This document shows positions 51,598 to 60,564 of a stretch of 64,000 nucleotides of DNA, piece by piece. The stretch is from a virus, in the IMG/VR virus record IMGVR_UViG_3300002835_000111, positions 1 through 64,000 of that record. One strand, written 5' to 3'. The notes under the pieces are model-generated. The model was given only the letters and a program-made list of their open reading frames with translations, was not told the origin of the DNA and ran no database searches. Numbering within the stretch: the stretch's first letter is position 1; each line of letters opens with the position of its first letter. The translations under genes were made by a program, and so were the position numbers.

Positions 51598-52395
51598 TTA
51601 CAAATAATCGAATAAACTACCAGTCTCGTTTCGTAGTTTTCGTAAAGCCTTTTCCTTGATTTGTCTTACCCTTTCTTTAGTTAAAGAAAAGTCACCGCCA
51701 ATATCTTCTAATGTTCTAGTATTACCTGATAGACCAAAATAATCTTCAATGATAATACGTTCACGGTTATCCAAAACATTCAACATTTCCAATAACTTTT
51801 CCTTTAATGTTTCTTCACTTGATAAATTAGCATCCGCAAGTTCGGCATTTGGATTATTCAAAACATCCAACAATGTATCACCGTCTTCATTAAGTGGGTT
51901 GTCGTAGTTAATGGTATATGGTAATGTTGAAAACTTTTCAGGGAGTTCAACACCAACAGCATCCATTTCTTTTTTGGCTCTATGCAGTTCTTGAACCACA
52001 TTAACAGGTAGACGAATGGTCCTTGCATTTTCGTTTAGTGACTGCAAGATTGATTGACGAACCCACCAAACAGCATAAGATATGAATCGCAACCTCTTCG
52101 TCCAATCAAAATTTTCAATTGCCTTCATCAAACCATAATTACCTTCAGCAATAAGGTCAGATAAATCTAATCCTTGATTCTGATATTGTTTACTAACAGT
52201 GATGACAAAACGTAGATTACCCTCCAACAACTCTTGATAAATTTGTTTTTTCTCAGTTTCAGTTGTGGTACCCGATAACATTCTTTCCGCAAGTTCTCTC
52301 TCACGTTCAGGTGTCATTACTCGTAGTTTGCGGATGTCTTTAAGATATCCCGTAATTTCTTCTTGGTTAATTGGTATTGTTGATTTTTCTTTCAT
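51598..52395 (-). CDS. RNA polymerase sigma-70 factor (RpoD type)
   Basis: 265 residues. Region 1.2/2.1 (ITGYLKDIRKLRVMTPERER), region 2.2-2.4 (LDLSDLIAEGNYGLMKAIEN and RLRFISYAVWWVRQSILQSL), shortened region 3 and region 4 (TLEDIGGDFSLTKERVRQIK). It has no region 1.1 and matches Bacteroidota primary sigma in its ISYAVWWVRQ core. Likely redirects host polymerase to phage promoters; it may see the same TTTG/TAnnTTTG sites. Confidence 0.95.
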   Translation of the reverse strand: MKEKSTIPINQEEITGYLKDIRKLRVMTPERERELAERMLSGTTTETEKKQIYQELLEGNLRFVITVSKQYQNQGLDLSDLIAEGNYGLMKAIENFDWTKRLRFISYAVWWVRQSILQSLNENARTIRLPVNVVQELHRAKKEMDAVGVELPEKFSTLPYTINYDNPLNEDGDTLLDVLNNPNAELADANLSSEETLKEKLLEMLNVLDNRERIIIEDYFGLSGNTRTLEDIGGDFSLTKERVRQIKEKALRKLRNETGSLFDYL

Positions 52396-52398
52396 ATA

Positions 52399-52914
52399 TT
52401 AATTTTTACTGTAGTTATCTAAGGTTCCTTTTTCAAATGGTGTTAGATTACCAACTCCTTCATTTTTAATTTTTTCAAGTAATTGATCTAAAGTTGGGGT
52501 CTTTATGTGATTCTTAACTTCATTCAAAAGAAGTGCCACGAACTCATCATCTTCATCCTCATCCATATACTGAATACCATTCTTAGGTGTTAATACCAAT
52601 TCAATACCATTATTAGTATCATTTTTATCCAAATTAAACAAATGTTTCTTGTTTTCCTCTGTCATAAAAACTGACACTTTGTCAGTATACTCTGACAAAA
52701 TGAATGACTCATATAAATCATAAGATGTCATTTCCAAGTACTCATGTATATCACTCATGTCCATTTCAGAAGCAAAGTGAAAAATTAAAACACCTTTCGT
52801 AAATTGAAACTTAAGGTTTGGTGAATCAACCACTGGTGTTAAGGCAATTGCAATTTCTTTACAAATTTCATCGGATTTAAATTCTCCGAATATTGTTAAT
52901 AGGTATTTTTTCAT
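52399..52914 (-). CDS. Unknown protein with DUF6576-like end
   Basis: 171 residues. MKKYLLTIFGEFKSDEICKE; the end PTLDQLLEKIKNEGVGNLTP and FEKGTLDNYSK matches the DUF6576 motif (L-D-x-I-L-x-K-I...G...L-T-x-x-E-K-x-x-L). Immediately upstream of the sigma factor. A TATCTTTG box lies ~15 bases before the start. Confidence 0.7.
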   Translation of the reverse strand: MKKYLLTIFGEFKSDEICKEIAIALTPVVDSPNLKFQFTKGVLIFHFASEMDMSDIHEYLEMTSYDLYESFILSEYTDKVSVFMTEENKKHLFNLDKNDTNNGIELVLTPKNGIQYMDEDEDDEFVALLLNEVKNHIKTPTLDQLLEKIKNEGVGNLTPFEKGTLDNYSKN

Positions 52915-52970
52915 TCTAATTGTTTTGACAAAGATACAATAATTTATTTAAACTTTCTTAGAATAACCAA

Positions 52971-53438
52971 TTATTTTAAAATAATATCCGATAACCCATC
53001 AACTTTAATTCCACAAGCCAAATAAGTTTCATAATTTAAATAAGTAGGATTCTTCTTAGCGAAAGATGTAACTTTTACATGCTCTTCTTTAGATAGTTTT
53101 ACTGTTGAGGAATACTTCTTAACAATGTTAATAAACATTTCCAAACTCATATTTGGGTCTTTTTCAAGTTCCGCAAATACAAACTTAAGTCCCTTACTTC
53201 TTTGAATGTAGTGGTCGTCTACCAAATCTTTCTTGTCTAACTTTTTAGCCTCTTTAGACAATAACCCTGTCTTATAAAATTTACATCCTGTCAAATCCCA
53301 AAGTGGATTTCTATTTCTAACAAAAAAAGCCCTTAATTTATTTTCATCATTTTTAACTTGTTGATATCTTATAAGTAAAACTTTAAAGTCTTCTAAAGTT
53401 TCCTGAGCATTAAATAATTGGTTTTGGTTTAAGATCAT
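52971..53438 (-). CDS. Unknown phage protein, 155 residues
   Basis: Helical; VRNRNPLWDLTGCKFYKTGL, DLVDDHYIQRSKGLKFVFAE and a C-terminal AKKNPTYLNYETYLACGIKV. Looks like a conserved recombination-block protein but I do not recognise it. TTATCTTTG lies upstream. Confidence 0.75.
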   Translation of the reverse strand: MILNQNQLFNAQETLEDFKVLLIRYQQVKNDENKLRAFFVRNRNPLWDLTGCKFYKTGLLSKEAKKLDKKDLVDDHYIQRSKGLKFVFAELEKDPNMSLEMFINIVKKYSSTVKLSKEEHVKVTSFAKKNPTYLNYETYLACGIKVDGLSDIILK

Positions 53439-53484
53439 GGTTTATTATTTAGACTACAAAGATAATAAAAATTTTTTAAACAAA

Positions 53485-53508
53485 AAAGTCCCACTATTGT
53501 GAGACTTT
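53485..53508 (-). terminator. Terminator at the end of the SbcC-like gene
   Basis: AAAGTCTCAC/GTGGGACTTT 10-bp stem (one G-U), tetraloop, T run on the minus strand. Overlaps the stop codon. Confidence 0.85.
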
Positions 53509-55872
53509 TGAAATGTTATCTGTTTTGTTAATTCTAACCACATTATCCGCCCAATTTGATATGAGTGGGTTATGCGATATTACGAAGATTTTCTCAAAAT
53601 AATCCTTTAACTTCATAAAGAAGTCTCCAACCATTTCCAAGTTTTCGTTAGACACCTTCCCCCAAGTCTCATCGTAAACTGATATGTTTGGTTTTGGAAG
53701 TGAGCACACTTTGGAAAGTACTGCCCTAATTGCCAACGCTCCAATTGTCTTTTCATATCCTGAACCAGCGGTCATTGGTTTTTCAATTCCTGTTCCGTTA
53801 TCAACCATAATAAAGTCAACCTCGTTCTTGTCGTTAATACGAATCTCCAAGTTAAAGAAACAAGAGTCCTGAAGGAGTCTTTGAAGTTCGGAGTTAATCA
53901 ACGGCATCATGGTTTTCATAATCATCTTGGTGATACCGTTCTTTCCAAACACATCAACGTAGATTTTGTAAATCTTTTCACGTTCAAACTCTTCGGCAAT
54001 TTTCAAGATAATACCATTGTTTTTTTCAATACGAGCATGAAGGTTTTCAATTTGATTTTGGTTTGTCGCTTGGACTCTTTCATATCCACGTTTCTCGTTA
54101 ATCAATTCATCAATTCTCAATCCAGCTTTAACAAGTTGAGCATCAACCTCGTTGTTCTTCTTAATCTTGTCTTGAACCTCTTCGTATCGTTTAAGTTTGT
54201 CTTTGGCTTGACCCAATTTCAACTCATTTGATTCCAATGATAACTCATACTTCTCTTTGATAAGTTTGTTTCTTTCGTACTCATCAAAGTCTTTCTTGAG
54301 TTGCGTAAATGATTGTTCTTTCTTTTCATAATCACTTATTTCTTTTTTGAAATCCTTAACAAGTTTTTTGTATCCATCAAGTTGGTCAATTTTCTTCTTG
54401 GTTAATTCGGCCTCCATGAGTTTGATACCACAATGTTCGCATTGAATACCATCACCGTATTTTCCAACAAGGTCTTCAATCTCTTCAACTTTGTTTTCAC
54501 TGGTAACAAGTTCAGCAAACCTTGATTTGATAACCTCTTTAACCGCATCGTGTTTATCTTCATGATAAAACTCTTTTGGTTCCACAATCTTAACCTCGTT
54601 GATTTGACCTTTGATTCTTTCACTTGAGTTCTCAAGGTCTGTGATATCCCCCTGTAATTTAATTGGGTTCAATACAATTAACTCTTGGTCAATGTCGGTG
54701 TACTTTGACTTCAACAAGTTGTCTTTGTAGTCCTGACCTTTTTGTAATCTCAAATCAACATCCGTGATTTTGGTGTTGGCATCTGTAATCTCGTTCTTAA
54801 GACGTTGGATTTCTTCGGTTGATGTCTCATTGTCTTGTTTCAATGATTCTGTGTTATACACATTTGACATCATACCTTTTGAAAACTCTGAGTAAATTTC
54901 TTTACCAGTTTCTTCCTTCTTTTTTAAGAATTCAAGACCCAAGAATCTGCTCAACACCTGACCACGAGCGGTCGGCTTTGCTTCCAACAAATCCTCAAGA
55001 TTAGACGCTGTGGTGACGATAGTCATTAAGAAGTCATCCATACTACCAATAGATGTTTTCATGAAGTTCTCGGTCTCCCTACGTTGTTCTCCCGTGAAGT
55101 TTTGAAGTTGACCATCAGCAAGTTTCTTGAAAAACTCTAACTCAGTTTTAACATTCCATTCACCTGCTTTGGATTTCTTTCTTTCAATCTGACGAGCAAT
55201 GATATACTCCTCACCATCAATTACGATGTCACCCTTAACACTAACCTTATTGATATCTGTAAATCTATTAAAGATTTCTTCTGCCTTCTGTGTTTTTGTC
55301 GTTGTGTTAAAGAATAGGAATAATAATAAATCTACCGTCAAAACAGTTTTACCTCCAAAGTTTGGTGGGTCGGATTCAACAACCGTAATACCATTACATT
55401 TATCAAAATCAATAACTTGGTTCTCACCATAAGATAAGAAGTTACTGAATTCAATCTTCTTAATGTACCACCTTTTAAATGGTGTTACTTCAACTTCGTT
55501 AGCCAACATTCTATTCTCCACTGCAGAATCAATGTTCATCACTTGGTCATAATATTGGTCTTGACCTTTGGATTCCAACAATGATTTGATAAGTTCTTTT
55601 TGGTAGTTCTTATCCATGATATTAACTGAAACATCAATTGTTTGTTGCGTCTCTTCTGTTGTCTTAACTTTTGTTATGACGTTGATGTTGGTTGAGTCAT
55701 ATTTCTTTTGGAAATATTGCTTAACCGACTTGATTCGTTCTTGTGTGAAGTTTTCTGGAGTATCTTCCCAAATGACTTGGATATAAGGATTCTCCAAAGT
55801 TGTAATATCTAACTTTGTTTCCATGTGTTTATAGTTGTACGTTGGTATTGGATTGAATAAATCCCATTTCAT
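53494..55872 (-). CDS. SbcC/Rad50-like recombination ATPase (T4 gp46 type)
   Basis: 792 residues. Head with KIEFSNFLSYGENQVIDF and a P-loop DPPNFGGKTVL (atypical: PPNFGGKT for GxNGxGKS). Coiled coil arms, zinc hook QCEHCG near residue 480, and a C-terminal Walker B ISVYDETWGKV then IFVISHNP. An N-terminal extension of ~150 residues precedes the head, unlike T4 gp46. It forms a nuclease complex with the SbcD-like protein (57374-58153) for end processing and recombination-driven replication. Confidence 0.9.
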   Translation of the reverse strand: MKWDLFNPIPTYNYKHMETKLDITTLENPYIQVIWEDTPENFTQERIKSVKQYFQKKYDSTNINVITKVKTTEETQQTIDVSVNIMDKNYQKELIKSLLESKGQDQYYDQVMNIDSAVENRMLANEVEVTPFKRWYIKKIEFSNFLSYGENQVIDFDKCNGITVVESDPPNFGGKTVLTVDLLLFLFFNTTTKTQKAEEIFNRFTDINKVSVKGDIVIDGEEYIIARQIERKKSKAGEWNVKTELEFFKKLADGQLQNFTGEQRRETENFMKTSIGSMDDFLMTIVTTASNLEDLLEAKPTARGQVLSRFLGLEFLKKKEETGKEIYSEFSKGMMSNVYNTESLKQDNETSTEEIQRLKNEITDANTKITDVDLRLQKGQDYKDNLLKSKYTDIDQELIVLNPIKLQGDITDLENSSERIKGQINEVKIVEPKEFYHEDKHDAVKEVIKSRFAELVTSENKVEEIEDLVGKYGDGIQCEHCGIKLMEAELTKKKIDQLDGYKKLVKDFKKEISDYEKKEQSFTQLKKDFDEYERNKLIKEKYELSLESNELKLGQAKDKLKRYEEVQDKIKKNNEVDAQLVKAGLRIDELINEKRGYERVQATNQNQIENLHARIEKNNGIILKIAEEFEREKIYKIYVDVFGKNGITKMIMKTMMPLINSELQRLLQDSCFFNLEIRINDKNEVDFIMVDNGTGIEKPMTAGSGYEKTIGALAIRAVLSKVCSLPKPNISVYDETWGKVSNENLEMVGDFFMKLKDYFEKIFVISHNPLISNWADNVVRINKTDNISKVSQ

Positions 55873-56060
55873 TATAATTTTATTTGAGTGTCACCAGACA
55901 TTTCAACTTCACGTTGTTTTTTTAATTCTTCAAGTTGAGTCTTCATCGACTCGTTAAATAATTTTTGTATTGCGTTTTGTCGACCTATATTTTCTTGGTT
56001 TCTCGCGGCAATCCTTTTTCTGTGTGCGGTCTCACCGCCCCTTTTTTTTGATTTTCCCAT
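55872..56060 (-). CDS. Small basic protein, 62 residues
   Basis: MGKSKKRGGETAHRKRIAAR followed by a helix with KLFNESMKTQLEELKKQREV. Very basic N-terminus; may bind nucleic acid. Overlaps the SbcC-like start by one base. Function unknown. Confidence 0.75.
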   Translation of the reverse strand: MGKSKKRGGETAHRKRIAARNQENIGRQNAIQKLFNESMKTQLEELKKQREVEMSGDTQIKL

Positions 56061-56071
56061 TTTGTCTGTTT

Positions 56072-56422
56072 TTAATTTTGTTTAGGTCTATTTTCTTCAA
56101 ACCACTCAACGATTGCGTTGATTGCCCATACTGACCCTGAAGCCAACATACCGTCAAAGAACCATGAAACCATATCGGTTACTCCGAGTAATTCGTGTAC
56201 AGGTGAATATAAGAAAATTCCGTAAAAAAATCCAACCCAAACTGAACAACACATCATACATGCCAACATTTTTGATAAGAACTCTCCAAATCCTTGGAAT
56301 GGTGCGGTTGGGTTAGAACCCCACTTGTTAATGAAATTTCTTGGTCCGTTAAAGATTGAACCATAAACTAAGATGTTGCTTATCCCATAAGCCATAATCA
56401 TCCATACTAATAATTGTACCAT
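56072..56422 (-). CDS. Membrane protein, 116 residues
   Basis: MVQLLVWMIMAYGISNILVY and ACMMCCSVWVGFFYGIFLYS; two to three helices. The mid loop has NKWGSNPTAPFQGFGEFLSK. It resembles DUF1360-like phage membrane proteins in CMMC but not surely. Function unknown. Confidence 0.7.
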   Translation of the reverse strand: MVQLLVWMIMAYGISNILVYGSIFNGPRNFINKWGSNPTAPFQGFGEFLSKMLACMMCCSVWVGFFYGIFLYSPVHELLGVTDMVSWFFDGMLASGSVWAINAIVEWFEENRPKQN

Positions 56423-56425
56423 ATC

Positions 56426-56596
56426 TTATTCGAAAATTATTCCCTCATTTTCAATGTACTGTTTAAAAGCACCCTCAGCAACTTCCTTTGTTGGGTAAAA
56501 ACCAATTGCTCCATCTTGTTCTGTTGGGTCTATTACAATAAATGAACCCGCTGGTGTTTCATAGACAAATGTGTCTAAAATTTCTTGTGTTATCAT
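56426..56596 (-). CDS. Small protein, 56 residues
   Basis: MITQEILDTFVYETPAGSFI, then a beta-alpha end (IGFYPTKEVAEGAFKQYIEN). A compact folded small protein between two larger genes. Function unknown. Confidence 0.75.
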   Translation of the reverse strand: MITQEILDTFVYETPAGSFIVIDPTEQDGAIGFYPTKEVAEGAFKQYIENEGIIFE

Positions 56597-56604
56597 ATTT
56601 TTTT

Positions 56605-57372
56605 TTATTTATATAGTTTATCGTCAAGGTTTGACCCTTTTAAATAGACGGCTTGTTTATTGTCTTGGAACTTTTGAATCTCTTGAATTGTCTGTTCCAA
56701 TTCTCTTATTTTTTTGTCTTTCTCCAACGTTTCCTGTCTAACTTTAGCTAAAGTTGTTTGTAACGCGTCTAACTTCGGTTTCAAAGAATTGTTGGTTGAT
56801 TCCTTCTCTACGACCACTTCCACTATCTTTTCAACAGGTGGTCTATCTAGTTGTTTGTCTAGTTCTTGTCTAAGTTCATCTAGTTCTTGCTCCTTTTTAG
56901 ACATTTTATCTTGGAAGATATTTTCCATTTCTGTCGTTTTAGTGGAAAATTCTCGCCCTTCCGATTCCAACTGTTGTATTTTTAACAACAGTTCATTCTC
57001 TTGTGTGTTGTCACAAATATATTCTATTTTTGTGACAACGACTTCAACAGGAATCTCTTTGACCACCTCTTTTTCAACAGGAACCTCCACAAATACTTCT
57101 TTAATTACCTCAACAGGAACCTCCACGTACTCAATCTTAACTACCTCTTTGATAACCTCAACAGGTATTTCCACCCGTTTTTCTCGGATTACCTCAATTT
57201 CCACCCGTTTTTCTTGTTCTCCACCCGTTTTACTCAACAAACCATACTTTTCAATCGTAAACCCCTCCAAATACGATTTCTTAACAATATCTTCTGGTAC
57301 GAACTTATTCAGTTCGCAGTATCTTGTTAGGTCTTTGTATTGTTTTGAATCAAGTTCAAGGGTGATGTTCAT
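56605..57372 (-). CDS. Coiled-coil protein with VEVPVEV repeats
   Basis: 255 residues from ATG 57372, one base after the SbcD-like stop. An N-terminal helical domain (MNITLELDSKQYKDLTRYCE) is followed by five or six V-E-V/I-P-V-E-V-I/V-K-E-V repeats (residues 65-125) and a long coiled coil to the end. The repeats could be a stiff beta rod. Function unknown; a role with SbcCD is possible from place only. Confidence 0.75.
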   Translation of the reverse strand: MNITLELDSKQYKDLTRYCELNKFVPEDIVKKSYLEGFTIEKYGLLSKTGGEQEKRVEIEVIREKRVEIPVEVIKEVVKIEYVEVPVEVIKEVFVEVPVEKEVVKEIPVEVVVTKIEYICDNTQENELLLKIQQLESEGREFSTKTTEMENIFQDKMSKKEQELDELRQELDKQLDRPPVEKIVEVVVEKESTNNSLKPKLDALQTTLAKVRQETLEKDKKIRELEQTIQEIQKFQDNKQAVYLKGSNLDDKLYK

Positions 57373-57373
57373 C

Positions 57374-58153
57374 TTAGTAGTTAACAAGTTTTTCAGTTCC
57401 TTCAACCAAGTTATCTATTGAGTTGATGTAGAATGATAAAAACGGTTTAGGGTTTGGTAAGTCAATAAAGTCATATTGATCTGATTCAAGGTCGTATACA
57501 CCATATCCATGTTTGGTAATCTTCTCACCAAAATTTTGTTGAATGGTTGAACCAATCATATATGCTTTCTTTTTACCAGGGATATCAAACACTTGTCGTT
57601 TGTGAATGTCTCCACATAATACTAAGTCGCACCCACTGAATTTATCTACATCAAATCCATCTTCAAACTTATACCCAATATCAGTGTATAGTCCTTGGAT
57701 AGGTCCATGGAATAATCCAATGTTTTTCTTATCTGATTTTTGAATGTCAGGTGGAATGTTATGTTCCATTAAAGAGTAGACACACCAATTTACATTATCA
57801 TCTTCGTAAACTCCACGATTCTTTAAATAAGTAATGTTATCATTCTTCAAAGAATCAATTATAGGAGTGAGCGCATCCAACCTTGTATTGTTGTTCTCCA
57901 AGAAATCATGGTTCCCAATAATAACAACAGTTTTGGCAATTTTAGCACATTCAGATAACACCCAAGCAACGAATTCAACCAGTTCTGGCGTCATCTGATT
58001 TTTTGAATGTACCAAGTCTCCCGTGAACACAATACGGTCAGGTCGGATGGATGCCCACTCCTTTAATGCAGTTTCCAATATCCCACGATATAAATCATGG
58101 TCTTTAAACAGTCTGATATGTAAATCAGAAAAATGTACTAATCTCTTAATCAT
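57374..58153 (-). CDS. SbcD/Mre11-like nuclease (T4 gp47 type)
   Basis: 259 residues. Five calcineurin-type motifs: HFSDLHIRLF, FTGDLVHSKNQ, IIGNHDFLEN, GLFHGPIQG and CGDIHKRQVF. Length and order match T4 gp47. Partner of the SbcC-like protein. It cuts DNA ends and hairpins with Mn2+. Overlaps 58146-58388 by 8 bases. Confidence 0.92.
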   Translation of the reverse strand: MIKRLVHFSDLHIRLFKDHDLYRGILETALKEWASIRPDRIVFTGDLVHSKNQMTPELVEFVAWVLSECAKIAKTVVIIGNHDFLENNNTRLDALTPIIDSLKNDNITYLKNRGVYEDDNVNWCVYSLMEHNIPPDIQKSDKKNIGLFHGPIQGLYTDIGYKFEDGFDVDKFSGCDLVLCGDIHKRQVFDIPGKKKAYMIGSTIQQNFGEKITKHGYGVYDLESDQYDFIDLPNPKPFLSFYINSIDNLVEGTEKLVNY

Positions 58154-58388
58154 TTAATGTTAGTTTTGTTTCCTCTTCATCCTCAAAAGGATTAAATCCT
58201 TTGTTAATGTGACCACACTCATCACATTTGTAAATTGGGAATGGTACTGTTGTGTCCTCGGCGGAACCTGTCAATAATTTTGACACTTTTTTGATGTAAA
58301 TTACTTCTCTAAAGTAGATACTATTACAAGCATCACATTTGGTTGTCTCACATTCTCTTAAGTTAACTTTTGGTTTAATTGTTTCCAT
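58146..58388 (-). CDS. Zinc-ribbon protein, 80 residues
   Basis: CDACNSIYF and YKCDECGHINKG form a Cys4 zinc ribbon. Ends with a negatively charged tail. Between the nuclease and the small membrane gene; may bind DNA or polymerase. Function unknown. Confidence 0.75.
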   Translation of the reverse strand: METIKPKVNLRECETTKCDACNSIYFREVIYIKKVSKLLTGSAEDTTVPFPIYKCDECGHINKGFNPFEDEEETKLTLND

Positions 58389-58575
58389 TTAATTCGTCTA
58401 TTTGTTTTTGTAGTTTAATACATTGTAATTCCATCATAAACGCAACCCCAACCCAACATAAAGTCCCTGTCGCCATTATAACAGTGTTATACTCGGATGT
58501 GATTAAATTGGTTGTAATTGTAATTAATGATACTGCTAACATAATAGCATAAGTAAATTTTGATAGTTTAGTCAT
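58375..58575 (-). CDS. Small membrane protein, 66 residues
   Basis: Two helices (FTYAIMLAVSLITITTNLI, VIMATGTLCWVGVAFMMEL) and a polar end. Overlaps the zinc-ribbon gene by 14 bases. Function unknown. Confidence 0.7.
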   Translation of the reverse strand: MTKLSKFTYAIMLAVSLITITTNLITSEYNTVIMATGTLCWVGVAFMMELQCIKLQKQIDELNGNN

Positions 58576-58602
58576 AATATAATTTTTGATAAGTTTAATT
58601 CT

Positions 58603-59466
58603 TTATTTCTGATTTGTCAAATATTGTTTGACATCTATACCCATAATGATATTCACAATGTCTTGAGGAACTTTGTATTCATCATATAAACTATCATCTT
58701 TTAGATGAGATATTACACAACCATATAGTTTAATGTTCTCATACTTTGTGCCTTCCAACATTTTTAATAACAACTTACCATAAAGTGGTAATTGAACATA
58801 GTAGTGACCAAGTGCGGTATCGTCATATTTCTCAAATGGTTTTAACATTTTCTTTGTATAGTTTGTGGAGGCAAAGTTCTTTTTTTTGTTTGTTTTCCAA
58901 TCGGTAATGACAATTCCATATTCACTTTTGTCACGATTCATCATCAACCAAACTTTGTCGGGCTGACCCGTGTACCCTAATTCAGGGTGACCCAAGACCA
59001 TCTCAGTATCGAGTAGTATCGCCCCCCTTTCTTCCATCAAGTCAAGATATTTTTTGCCAGCAACAATCATATTGTCCCCCTTCATAATCTGACTCAAGTC
59101 ACATTTGAATTCAGGTTGTCTTACTTGTTTGTAGTTTCCGTTACGTTTGATAACATCACTCTCCAATACAAAGTGAACACGACTTCCCATATTGGTTGAG
59201 TATGTTCCTGCCGCAGCCCATTCTTCAATAAGTTCTTGTTGACGTTGTGGGTCACCACCCGCAACTTTTAAAGCGATTTCTTCGGTCGCAAACTCTGTAT
59301 AGAATTTCTTTAATACCTTAGATACTGACGGGTAGTCTGTCCTACCATTCATGGTATAGATGTGGTTTTCTTCCTCAAACGATAAACCGAGCTCGGTTTG
59401 TTTTTGAGAAATAATCTCCCTTATCTCTTTCGCAATATCATTTAATTTCATAGTAGTATTCATCAA
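58603..59466 (-). CDS. PD-(D/E)XK nuclease (RecB/Cas4-like fold)
   Basis: 287 residues. MNGRTDYPSVSKVLKKFY, GSRVHFVLE with the early His, GHPELGYTGQPDKVWLMMNR with the catalytic Asp, and IVITDWKTNKKK with the D-x-K pair. This order is that of phage exonucleases in the PD-(D/E)XK superfamily. Overlaps the primase stop by 29 bases; an ATG five codons later is also possible. A role in recombination or end trimming is likely. Confidence 0.85.
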   Translation of the reverse strand: MMNTTMKLNDIAKEIREIISQKQTELGLSFEEENHIYTMNGRTDYPSVSKVLKKFYTEFATEEIALKVAGGDPQRQQELIEEWAAAGTYSTNMGSRVHFVLESDVIKRNGNYKQVRQPEFKCDLSQIMKGDNMIVAGKKYLDLMEERGAILLDTEMVLGHPELGYTGQPDKVWLMMNRDKSEYGIVITDWKTNKKKNFASTNYTKKMLKPFEKYDDTALGHYYVQLPLYGKLLLKMLEGTKYENIKLYGCVISHLKDDSLYDEYKVPQDIVNIIMGIDVKQYLTNQK

Positions 59467-60352
59467 TTTGTCCTCTTATATCACAGATGTCTTTATCAAT
59501 CGGCAATTTTATTATTTTTATTTTGTTATATAACACTCCGCCATTTAATTCGTGGTATAGTTTTAATCCGTCTTTCCAAGCGTCGCCATCAGGACATATA
59601 ATCACGTTACCCTTGGCGTTCAAGTATAGAGTTTCAAACAATAACTTGCTCATCTTCTTACCCAACATCACAATAGAGTTATCCAAAAAGAATCCGTCAA
59701 ATGCCCCCTCCACCAAATATACATCTTTATTCCAATCAATCATACCTTCGTTGAATATTATTTCATCTTTCGCCGCGGTTGGATTCTTATATTTTATCCT
59801 ACCTTTTACCCACGACCTTGCAACAAAATAATTCAACGTACCCTCTTTATTAAATGAAGGAACGATGATTCTGTAGGCAAAATCACCAGTAGCGGTATAA
59901 CCTATCTTATATTTTTTGATTATCTCATCTGTAATACCTCTTGATTGTAGGTATCGGTAAGCCTCAATATGTGGAATAAATCTTGGGTTGGAGTCCTCAA
60001 AGGTCGTATATCCCTCAGGCAATTTTAATTTTGGTTTCTTGGCATCTTGTTGTTTTAACTCCTCAGGTTTGATTAGGTTATAAACTTTCTTTTGGGCTTT
60101 GGTGGCATGTTTATCAAATAATTTACCTAATGGTCCTTGAGTTCCGTATGTCTCACCACATGACCAACATTTATATACGTGTTTAGAATAGTTAATCTCA
60201 AGGTTTCCTTTACCATCACCATTGTCCAATCCTTTTTCAGCTGCACAGACAGGGCAGTCAAATGATATTTGACCCTTAGATTCATAGTGTTGTTTTTCGT
60301 TACCTAAAACATCCCTAAGTAATTCTACTAAAACCTCTACCTCTTCTGTCAT
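59438..60352 (-). CDS. TOPRIM DNA primase (DnaG type)
   Basis: 304 residues. Zinc finger CPVCAAEKG and CWSCGETYG (Cys4), an RNAP-like basic segment (ITDEIIKKYKIGYTATGDFA and NYFVARSWVKG), and TOPRIM motifs VEGAFDGFFL and ICPDGDAWKDG. No helicase domain. Primes lagging-strand synthesis; the helicase is outside this window. Confidence 0.92.
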   Translation of the reverse strand: MTEEVEVLVELLRDVLGNEKQHYESKGQISFDCPVCAAEKGLDNGDGKGNLEINYSKHVYKCWSCGETYGTQGPLGKLFDKHATKAQKKVYNLIKPEELKQQDAKKPKLKLPEGYTTFEDSNPRFIPHIEAYRYLQSRGITDEIIKKYKIGYTATGDFAYRIIVPSFNKEGTLNYFVARSWVKGRIKYKNPTAAKDEIIFNEGMIDWNKDVYLVEGAFDGFFLDNSIVMLGKKMSKLLFETLYLNAKGNVIICPDGDAWKDGLKLYHELNGGVLYNKIKIIKLPIDKDICDIRGQIDEYYYEIK

Positions 60353-60383
60353 GTCTCAAATATAGTAAAAATTTACGACAAAT

Positions 60384-60557
60384 CTATTCTTCAGGATCAT
60401 TTCCTATAATATACTTCCTCCACCATTTTTTAAGTGGGGTTTCCTCAGATAACTCATATTCAACCATAAAAATAATCATAAAGATTATTGCCAAAATGAT
60501 TAAATGAGTAATAAATAATTTTATTAAAATTTTTTTAAAAAGAACCATATTAAACAT
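60384..60557 (-). CDS. Small membrane protein, 57 residues
   Basis: Basic N-terminus, one helix (FITHLIILAIIFMIIFMV), then a cytosolic LSEETPLKKWWRKYIIGNDP. Lies between the primase and 60565-60939, on the same strand. Function unknown. Confidence 0.7.
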   Translation of the reverse strand: MFNMVLFKKILIKLFITHLIILAIIFMIIFMVEYELSEETPLKKWWRKYIIGNDPEE

Positions 60558-60564
60558 AATTATC

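Noticed and set aside
56981-57240. CRISPR or DNA tandem repeat in the VEVPVEV region
   Set aside because: Repeats are degenerate at DNA level and in frame; explained by the protein repeat.
56714-57421. Long plus-strand frame (235 codons) opposite the coiled-coil gene
   Set aside because: Ser/Thr/Phe-rich complement of Glu/Val/Lys repeats, a shadow of the real minus-strand gene.
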